This document shows, piece by piece, positions 17,771 to 24,561 of a DNA stretch of 64,000 nucleotides. Source of the DNA: Rhodospirillaceae bacterium (GTDB lineage Bacteria > Pseudomonadota > Alphaproteobacteria > SHVP01); the NCBI GenBank assembly GCA_002722055.1, contig PBKD01000007.1, positions 1 through 64,000 on the forward strand, in the 5' to 3' direction. The notes under the pieces are model-generated. The model had not been told where the DNA came from, did no database searches, and worked only from the letters and a program-made list of their open reading frames with translations. The translations under genes were made by a program, and so were the position numbers. How positions within the stretch are numbered: position 1 is the stretch's first letter; every line of letters begins with the position of its first letter.

Positions 17771-19149
17771 ATACGCAAATAAATTTAGATGATAATAATC
17801 CTGTATATGTCTTAGCCAAATTTATATCAGAAACTAAATATGAGGACATACCTCTTGAAGCAATTAAAGCCTCAAAAACTTTTATACTTGATACAATTGG
17901 TGTAGGTATCGCAGGTTCAAATGGCCCTTGGGTAGAAAACCTTATTAAGATAGTTCAAGGATGGGGTGCAGGAGATGATGCGAGAGTTCTTGTGCATGGG
18001 ACAAAGTTACCAAAAGCCTCTGCTGCTATAGTTAATGCATATCAAATACATTGTTTAGAATATGACTGTGTTAATGAAGATGCTGTACTTCATCCAATGG
18101 CAACAATCATGGGTGCTATTCTGTCAGAGATTGATAGTGGAAAAGTCTATTCAGGAAAGGATTTAATTACTGCTGTAGCTGTTGGAGTTGATTCATCAAG
18201 TGTATTGGGGCTTTCTTCTAGATCTCCAATGCGTTTTTTTAGACCATCTACTGCTGGAGCATTTGGAGCTACTGCTGCTATTGCTAAATTAAGAGGGTTT
18301 AACTTAGATGAAATAACTAATGCATTTGGTGCTACTTATGGCCAAATTTCAGGAACACTCCAGCCACATTTAGAGGGATCTCCTGTCTTAGGTATGCAGA
18401 TTGGATTTTGCGCAAGAGCCGCAATTTCAGCATGCGATCTTGCTAAAGAGGGGTTGAATGGCCCTAAGGATGTTTTTTCTGGAAAATATGGATATTTATC
18501 ATTATTTGAAGGTGAATATGATTATATAAACCCTTTTAATAATTTGGGATCTGTATGGCAGGTTTCTAGATTGTCTCATAAGCCCTTTCCCTCAGGAAGG
18601 TTAACACATGGTATGGTAGATGGTGTTCAGCGACTTATGAAAAATCATAAACTAGATCCAGATATTATAGATAGTATTAGATGTATAGTTCCACCTTTAG
18701 CACATAGGCTGACAGGTAGACCTGATATGGAAAACCCTGAGCCTAATTATGCTAAATTATGCATTCCTTTTGTGACGGCAACAGCTATTATTGCTGGAAC
18801 AGTAGATGTTAGTCACTTTGAGAGTCAATGGCTCTTGAAAGATGAAGTTCATAAGTTAGCTCAAAGAATTCAATCTATTGAAAGTGATGAAAAAAATCCA
18901 AATGTAATGTCTCCTCAATTTTTAGAGATTTATCTTAAAAATAAAGAGGTTTTAAAAGTTACTATACCCTCAATCTATGGTCACCCAGATAATCCACTAA
19001 GCGATGCCGAGAATAAAAATAAATTTTTAAATGCTTGGAAATCTGCTGCAAAGACACTTGACCCATCAAAAGCTAAGAAGGTAATATCACTCATAGAAAA
19101 CCTGGAGTCTATAGATGATATTTCAGGTCTAATTGATCTGACATTATAA
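17767..19149 (+). CDS. MmgE/PrpD-family protein, copy 2
   Basis: The 460-residue paralogue is translationally coupled to copy 1 through an ATGA overlap. Family marks are FILDTIGVGIAGS near the N-terminus, HCLEYDCVNEDAVLHPMATIM (pocket region), FRPSTAGAFGATAAIAKLRG, and a C-terminal GHPDNPLSDAENKNKF. The two copies differ strongly across their length, so the duplication is old or they were recruited separately. The pocket residues DCVNEDAVLHP differ from MDDIHRTSILHP of copy 1, hinting at distinct substrates or a split role in one complex. The specific reaction is unknown. Confidence 0.88.
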   Translation: MNTQINLDDNNPVYVLAKFISETKYEDIPLEAIKASKTFILDTIGVGIAGSNGPWVENLIKIVQGWGAGDDARVLVHGTKLPKASAAIVNAYQIHCLEYDCVNEDAVLHPMATIMGAILSEIDSGKVYSGKDLITAVAVGVDSSSVLGLSSRSPMRFFRPSTAGAFGATAAIAKLRGFNLDEITNAFGATYGQISGTLQPHLEGSPVLGMQIGFCARAAISACDLAKEGLNGPKDVFSGKYGYLSLFEGEYDYINPFNNLGSVWQVSRLSHKPFPSGRLTHGMVDGVQRLMKNHKLDPDIIDSIRCIVPPLAHRLTGRPDMENPEPNYAKLCIPFVTATAIIAGTVDVSHFESQWLLKDEVHKLAQRIQSIESDEKNPNVMSPQFLEIYLKNKEVLKVTIPSIYGHPDNPLSDAENKNKFLNAWKSAAKTLDPSKAKKVISLIENLESIDDISGLIDLTL

Positions 19150-19157
19150 AAAATTAA

Positions 19158-20555
19158 ATGAAAAATCCTACTTATTTTAAGCAGCTAAATTACGAAAAAA
19201 TGATTACTGATTATCCAATAGGTGATAATTACGAAAATTTTTTATTATCAACCAGTGCTGATGAAATTAGAAATATTCAAGAGAAAAGGTTTCTTAAGTT
19301 AATAGAAAGAGGTTGGGAAATTCCATTCTATCAAAGATTATGGAAAAAATCTGGTTTGGAGAAAGGAGATATTAGATCAATTGATGACTCTATAAAGATT
19401 CCTAGTTATTCAAAAACTGATTTAATGAAGTCTATAGAAGATCACCCTCCGTTTGGTGATTTTCATGGTATGCATTCCTATTCTAAATTAGAACGTCCTC
19501 CCGTGGTTTTTCATACAACCTCAGGAACTACTGGAACTCCGCAGAATTTATTTTTTGGCCCTTTATCTCGTGAATTACAGAATGTAATGCTCGCTCGTGC
19601 TTATCATATTCAGGGTATTGGACCTGACGATATAGTTCACTCTGTTTATGGGCATGGAATGATAAATGGAGGTCATTACGTAAGAGAGACTTTTATTCAC
19701 TATAGCCCAGCACTTTTCTTGTCAGCTGGTACAGGTAATGAAACACGGTCAGTACAACAGGTGCACAATATGGCAAGGTTTGGAGTAACTGTAATAGTTG
19801 GTTTTGCAGACTACATTGTTAAGTTAGCTCAGGTTGCTAGAGAAGAAGGTTTAGAACCTGGAAAGGATATTCCAGTCAGAATGATTATTGGGCACATGGG
19901 CAGGGAAAACCGTGATTCAATATCAGAACTCTGGGGGGGAGCAGAAATTTACGATCTATATGGTGTTGGCGATACAGGAATTGTAGCTTTTGAAGGCAAG
20001 GATCGGCAGGGTATGTACGTACATGAGGATGCTTATTTTCTTGAGTTAGTTAATTCAGAAACAAATAAAACTGTTGAAGATGGAAAGGAGGGAAATATGG
20101 TGATAACAGTTCTATTTAAGGATGATATATATCCTGTTATTAGATTCGATACTAATGATGTTACTTCGTTTGAAACAGCAAGATCTGAGTTAGGTTATAA
20201 TGTAAAAAGAATAACTGGCTTTTTGGGCAGAAGCGATAATATGGTCAAATTAAGGGGTATTAATTTATATCCAATTGCAATAGGAGCTATTGCTAATGAA
20301 CATTATGCTGCAACTGGGGAATATATATGTAAAGCCTATAGAGATTCAGATGGAAGAGATGAGATGGTGATTTTAATAGAAGTTAATTGTGGTGACTCAG
20401 AGAGAATGAAAGTAAAAAATGAAATTAGCTCACTATTGAAAAGCAAACTTGGGATATCTTTAGGTGTTGAATTAGTCGACAAAGGATCTACTGCTCATCT
20501 CACGCAAGTAGATACAAGGCAAAAAGCAATAAGGCTAATTGATGAAAGATTTTAA
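19158..20555 (+). CDS. PaaK-like aryl/acyl-CoA ligase (AMP-binding superfamily)
   Basis: The 465-residue adenylate-forming enzyme resembles phenylacetate-CoA ligase. The ATP-binding P-loop is HTTSGTTGTPQ (119-129). YDLYGVGDTG (about 255-264) corresponds to the YGxTE-type motif, with Asp in place of Glu. RFDTNDVTSFE and GRSDNMVKLRG lead into the mobile C-terminal domain. It would activate a carboxylic acid to its CoA thioester with ATP hydrolysed to AMP. An aryl acid is likely for this family but unproven. It starts 8 bp behind the MmgE/PrpD pair and is followed 13 bp later by an amidase, which could supply the acid. Confidence 0.82.
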   Translation: MKNPTYFKQLNYEKMITDYPIGDNYENFLLSTSADEIRNIQEKRFLKLIERGWEIPFYQRLWKKSGLEKGDIRSIDDSIKIPSYSKTDLMKSIEDHPPFGDFHGMHSYSKLERPPVVFHTTSGTTGTPQNLFFGPLSRELQNVMLARAYHIQGIGPDDIVHSVYGHGMINGGHYVRETFIHYSPALFLSAGTGNETRSVQQVHNMARFGVTVIVGFADYIVKLAQVAREEGLEPGKDIPVRMIIGHMGRENRDSISELWGGAEIYDLYGVGDTGIVAFEGKDRQGMYVHEDAYFLELVNSETNKTVEDGKEGNMVITVLFKDDIYPVIRFDTNDVTSFETARSELGYNVKRITGFLGRSDNMVKLRGINLYPIAIGAIANEHYAATGEYICKAYRDSDGRDEMVILIEVNCGDSERMKVKNEISSLLKSKLGISLGVELVDKGSTAHLTQVDTRQKAIRLIDERF

Positions 20556-20568
20556 ATAGGTTGTTTCA

Positions 20569-21948
20569 TTGCAGAAAGTAAATATTTTAGATCATTTTTT
20601 ATTTGAATGGGTCGAACTCCTAAATAGTGGTAAAGTTACCTCTCTTCAATTAGTTGAGGCTTGTTTAGGTAGAATCCAAAAGCATGATAATAAGATAAAG
20701 TCATTTACAAAAGTTTTTAATGATGATGCTCTTAACAATTCAATTCTATCAGATGAAAGAAGAAAAAAAGGTAAGCCCCTTAGCATTATTGATGGGATTC
20801 CTTTTGCTTCAAAAGAAAATATTGAGGTTAAAAATAAAGTTGCAGCGGCTGGAATGTTATCTCGAAAAGATACAATTTCTAGTATTAATTCAAAAGTAAT
20901 TGATTTATTAAATGAAGCTGGTGCAATTAACTTAGGGCATCTTAATATGCATGAAGCCGCACTTGGATCAACTAATGATAATCCATTGCATGGAAAAACC
21001 TTCAACCCTCATAAAGAAGGTTTCACACCAGGTGGATCTTCAGGTGGATCTGCTGCAGCAGTTGCTTGTGGCTTTAGTTTATTTTCACTTGGAACTGATA
21101 CTCTTGGTTCAATAAGAATACCTGCTGCTTATTGTGGTGTTTCAGGTATCAAGCCATCAAAAGGACTGGTCTCTCTTAATGGTATTGTTCCTTTATCTTC
21201 AAGTTTTGATACCCTTGGACCCCTAGCAAGAAACGTTAAAGATTTGTCATTAGTTTTAGATTTATTAATACGATTTGATCCAGATTGTTCTGAGTCTGTA
21301 AATCTTGATATCAAGAGAGACTATGTATTTTCAAAAAAGGAATTTGTGATTGGTTATTTTGAGGATTTAAGCATATTAAATATAGAAACTGAAATAATTG
21401 AAAAATATAATATGTGTATTAAGCTCTTTCACGATTTAGGTTTTTATACTAGATCTTTTTCATCTAATAATATTGATTTTGCAAAGGCAAGAAGAAGTGG
21501 TTTTAATATAATTGAATCTGAAGCATATCATGAACATCAGTTAGATCTTGAAATTAATCCTGAACTTTTATCAAAGAGTTTAAAAAAGTTTCTTGAGTAC
21601 GGTAAGAATCTATCCGCTACTAAATTAACTCAATCGAAAAGTTACATAAATGAGATAAAGGTTAAGTTTAATCATTTTTTCGATAAATGCGATGTCATTT
21701 TATTGCCTACAACTCCTCAAAAACCTTTTGTATTTGGTCAAAGGGATGATACACAAGCTGACCTAACCTGCATTTCAAATTTGATTGAGTCACCTTCAGT
21801 ATCAGTACCTGTGGGTTATTCAAAAGATAGACTTCCAATAGGAATGCAATTTATAGGAAGAAAATATGAAGATTTCAAAATATTAAAAATATCAGAGGAA
21901 TTAGAAAGAAATTTAAATCAAAATATGAAAATAAGAAATTTTTTGTAA
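20569..21948 (+). CDS. Amidase-signature hydrolase
   Basis: The 459-residue amidase has the Ser-Ser-Lys triad: K82 in FASKENIE, the cis-Ser within GGSSGGS (155-161) and the nucleophile S181 in GTDTLGSIR. The usual GTDTGGS has Leu in place of Gly, which lies next to the nucleophile and may shape the pocket. It hydrolyses a C-N bond of an amide; relatives include GatA, mandelamide hydrolase and allophanate hydrolase. Stand-alone placement without gatB or gatC argues against GatA. The likely start is TTG 20569 with AGG eight bases upstream; no ATG lies near the domain start. It ends one base short of the convergent crotonase gene. Confidence 0.87.
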   Translation: MQKVNILDHFLFEWVELLNSGKVTSLQLVEACLGRIQKHDNKIKSFTKVFNDDALNNSILSDERRKKGKPLSIIDGIPFASKENIEVKNKVAAAGMLSRKDTISSINSKVIDLLNEAGAINLGHLNMHEAALGSTNDNPLHGKTFNPHKEGFTPGGSSGGSAAAVACGFSLFSLGTDTLGSIRIPAAYCGVSGIKPSKGLVSLNGIVPLSSSFDTLGPLARNVKDLSLVLDLLIRFDPDCSESVNLDIKRDYVFSKKEFVIGYFEDLSILNIETEIIEKYNMCIKLFHDLGFYTRSFSSNNIDFAKARRSGFNIIESEAYHEHQLDLEINPELLSKSLKKFLEYGKNLSATKLTQSKSYINEIKVKFNHFFDKCDVILLPTTPQKPFVFGQRDDTQADLTCISNLIESPSVSVPVGYSKDRLPIGMQFIGRKYEDFKILKISEELERNLNQNMKIRNFL

Positions 21949-21949
21949 T

Positions 21950-22729
21950 TTAATTAAAACTTGGTTTTCTTTTTTCTAAAAAAGCTCTTGTTCCTTCTGT
22001 ATAATCATCCCCCTCAAAAGCAGCATTAAATAAATCTATAGTTGTTTTATTATCTTCGCTTTGTCCATTTAAAATCATTTGTATAATTTTTTTTGAGGAT
22101 TTAATTGTGTAACTAGATTTTTTTGATATAATGTTGCAATATTCAATTGTTTTAATTTTAAGTTCTTTTGTCTCGAAAACTTTATCAAGAAGTTTTGTGT
22201 TTAGTCCCTCCTCGTAATTTACAAATCTTGCGGAATATAACATATCTTTAGCCATACTAGGTCCGACTTTTTCTATTAATAATTTAGTGCCATGTAAGCT
22301 ATATACTAAGCCAAGATTTGCAGGGGGTATTGAAAATTTTGCATTTTTGTCTCCAAATCTTAGATCGCAAGCTAATGCTAGGCCACAACCTCCTCCTACA
22401 CATGCCCCATGAATCATTGCTATTGAAGGTTTTGGGAAATCCGTCAGAATTTTTTCAGCTTCTAGTATTATTTGATTGTATTCAATAGAAGTATCCTTTT
22501 CTGCATGAATCTTTTGAAATTCACTAATATCTGCTCCTGCTGCAAATACTTTTTCACCTGCTCCTCTTAGAACAACCACTTTAATATCACTATCATCTTG
22601 TGCAGTTTTTAATAGCTGAGGCAGTAATTCCCACATAGATTTTGAAATAGCATTCCTTTTATTAGGTTGATTCAAAATAATCCAACCAATATTTCCATCT
22701 TTTTCAAGGAAAATTGAGTTTTCATCCAT
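21950..22729 (-). CDS. Enoyl-CoA hydratase/isomerase-family (crotonase) protein lacking the usual Glu pair
   Basis: The 259-residue crotonase-fold protein has the oxyanion-hole segments AAGADISEF and HGACVGGGCGLALACDLRF. Hydratases carry two catalytic Glu, one in a PExxLGL-type segment and one about 20 residues later. Here the first segment reads IPPANLGLVYSLHG, with neither Glu evident. The protein may be an isomerase, decarboxylase, thioesterase or a hydratase using other residues. It faces the amidase and would serve CoA-ester chemistry in the block. An AT-rich gap with no confident promoter lies between it and the HD gene. Confidence 0.85.
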   Translation of the reverse strand: MDENSIFLEKDGNIGWIILNQPNKRNAISKSMWELLPQLLKTAQDDSDIKVVVLRGAGEKVFAAGADISEFQKIHAEKDTSIEYNQIILEAEKILTDFPKPSIAMIHGACVGGGCGLALACDLRFGDKNAKFSIPPANLGLVYSLHGTKLLIEKVGPSMAKDMLYSARFVNYEEGLNTKLLDKVFETKELKIKTIEYCNIISKKSSYTIKSSKKIIQMILNGQSEDNKTTIDLFNAAFEGDDYTEGTRAFLEKRKPSFN

Positions 22730-22891
22730 ACTAAATTACCTCTATAAAATTAATTAATTAATTTATTTATATTATATATAAATTTATTATAATTGATTTA
22801 TTAATATAAGATAGTATTGCAGGAATATTTTTTATTACATACAGTATCTTAATTCTTGTTGTTTAGAATTTCATGGAGAGAATTAAAAATT

Positions 22892-23470
22892 ATGAGCATT
22901 AATAAAGAAGTTGAATTTACAAGACTAGATAAAGCAAAAAAATCTGATTTTGATATTCTTTACCCCTATCTAGTAGAACAGCATGAAGATCTCCCTAAAA
23001 GGGTAATTGCTTTTTTATCTAATTTAAAGGGTCCTAAATTAGGCTTGAAAGTAGATAGATTGGAGCACTCCCTTCAAACAGCAACAAGAGCATATAATGA
23101 TAATGCAAGTGATGAAGAGATTGTATGTGCTTTACTTCATGATATTGGTGACAGTCTTGCGCCCGACAATCACGGCGCATTTGCAGCTGAAATATTAAAA
23201 CCATTTGTAAATGAAGCAAATTATAATATTGTTAAATTTCATCCAGAGTTCCAGGGTTATTTCTTTTTCGATAAAATTGGAGCAGATCCTAATGTTAGAG
23301 ATAGACATAAAGGTAATGAATGGTTTGATGCTGCGCATAATTTCTGCGAATATTGGGATATGCCTGCTTTTGACCCAAATTTTAAATCAAAGTCTTTAGA
23401 GTTCTTTTCTCCAGTAGTTAAAGAAGTTTTTTCAAAAAAACCTACTCATAATGGCCTTGATATTATCTAA
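22892..23470 (+). CDS. HD-domain protein, possible diiron oxygenase (PhnZ/MIOX-like)
   Basis: The 192-residue HD-fold protein has H59 (LEHSLQ), the H83-D84 pair (LLHDIGD), H94 (PDNHG), H117 (FHPEF) and Asp near 156-161 (WDMPAFD). This ligand count fits dinuclear HD proteins. The segment FQGYFFFDKIG and a WD-x4-FD tail recall the PhnZ-like and myo-inositol oxygenase-like group of mixed-valent diiron oxygenases rather than nucleotide phosphohydrolases. That is inference from motifs. ATG 22892 is preferred over an upstream TTG at 22856 because GGAGAG lies between them, 11 bases before the ATG. The gene closes the catabolic region. Confidence 0.7.
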   Translation: MSINKEVEFTRLDKAKKSDFDILYPYLVEQHEDLPKRVIAFLSNLKGPKLGLKVDRLEHSLQTATRAYNDNASDEEIVCALLHDIGDSLAPDNHGAFAAEILKPFVNEANYNIVKFHPEFQGYFFFDKIGADPNVRDRHKGNEWFDAAHNFCEYWDMPAFDPNFKSKSLEFFSPVVKEVFSKKPTHNGLDII

Positions 23471-23542
23471 TTAATTAGCTATTAAAAAATAGTTCTTATT
23501 TTCTTGATGAACTAAATTTATATATCATCTAATTGAGTTTAT

Positions 23543-24505
23543 ATGCAAATTTTTCGAGATTTTTCTTTGTTACCTCAAAACCTAAAGGGTTCAATTTATG
23601 CTATCGGAAATTTTGATGGGCTTCATCTTGGTCATAGATCTGTAATTGAGAAAGCAAGAAAAATCTCTATAGATAATAATGTATCATTAGGAGTATTAAC
23701 TTTTGATCCACATCCAAGAGAATATTTTAGGTCTGATGACCCCTCATTTAGATTGACCCCAAGGAAAATAAAATTATCGATATTAGAAAAGTGGAATGTA
23801 GATTTTGTAATGAATATTCCATTTGATAAAAAACTATCAGAAACTGAAGCTTCTTATTTTATTAGTAAATACCTGCTGAAGCAACTTTCAATTGGAGGTG
23901 TGGTCGTTGGCCATGATTTTGCGTTTGGTAAAAACCGAAAAGGTGATATTAGCATGCTAAAGCATGCGAGTAAGGAAAATAATTTTGAGTTATTTGTTGT
24001 TAAACCTCAGCTTTCTAAATCAGGTAGCTTATACTCTTCAAGATCTATTAGAGAGTTAATTCAAAGTGGAAGGCCCGAAGAAGCTGCAAAATTTTTGGGT
24101 AGGTGGTGGTCAATTAAAGGTGATGTCATTAAAGGTGATCAAAGAGGTAGAGTATTAGGTTACCCAACAGCAAATATAAAGTTAGGGGAATATATTCAGC
24201 CTTCTCTGGGTATATATGCGGTTTGGGTGAATATTAACGGTCTAGATTCTTGGTATAAGGGTGCTGCTAGTTTGGGCGTAAGGCCAACTTTTGATGGGGT
24301 GGGTGTGCTTTTAGAGGTATATTTATTAGATTTTAATGGTGATCTGTATGGGAAAGAACTAGAAGTTGCATTTGTGAAGTACTTAAGACCAGAGGAGAAA
24401 TTCTTAGATATAGAAAGCTTAAAAAAACAGATGGCTATTGACTGCAAAAAAAGTAACGAACTTCTGAGCAAAATAGATTTTTCTATGGAGTATTTTGACA
24501 AATAA
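23543..24505 (+). CDS. ribF: Bifunctional riboflavin kinase/FAD synthetase
   Basis: The 320-residue protein has the N-terminal FAD synthetase domain with the nucleotidyl-transfer motif GNFDGLHLGHRSV (about 23-35), GHDFAFGKNRKGD and SSRSIRELI. The C-terminal riboflavin kinase domain has GYPTANIK and GVRPTFDG. It converts riboflavin to FMN and then to FAD in the cytoplasm. This would supply the acyl-CoA dehydrogenases and the GMC oxidoreductase nearby. Length is normal. It precedes ileS and lspA, a widespread ribF-ileS-lspA order. No clear ribosome binding site is seen. Confidence 0.95.
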   Translation: MQIFRDFSLLPQNLKGSIYAIGNFDGLHLGHRSVIEKARKISIDNNVSLGVLTFDPHPREYFRSDDPSFRLTPRKIKLSILEKWNVDFVMNIPFDKKLSETEASYFISKYLLKQLSIGGVVVGHDFAFGKNRKGDISMLKHASKENNFELFVVKPQLSKSGSLYSSRSIRELIQSGRPEEAAKFLGRWWSIKGDVIKGDQRGRVLGYPTANIKLGEYIQPSLGIYAVWVNINGLDSWYKGAASLGVRPTFDGVGVLLEVYLLDFNGDLYGKELEVAFVKYLRPEEKFLDIESLKKQMAIDCKKSNELLSKIDFSMEYFDK

Positions 24506-24561
24506 TGATTATCTTACATATTACCAATTTCTAAATTTGAATTATATTAAAATAAATAATT

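Noticed and set aside
20569-21948. GatA subunit of Glu-tRNA-Gln amidotransferase
   Set aside because: No gatB or gatC is nearby, and the nucleophile motif differs (GTDTLGS) in a catabolic gene context.
22856-22891. TTG 22856 as start of the HD-domain gene
   Set aside because: No ribosome binding site precedes it, and GGAGAG lies between it and ATG 22892.
23034-23219. Antisense reading frame inside the HD-domain gene
   Set aside because: It resembles no family, has no ribosome binding site and lies wholly within a well-supported gene; the same holds for dozens of similar antisense frames, such as those inside ileS, mutL and the cox genes.
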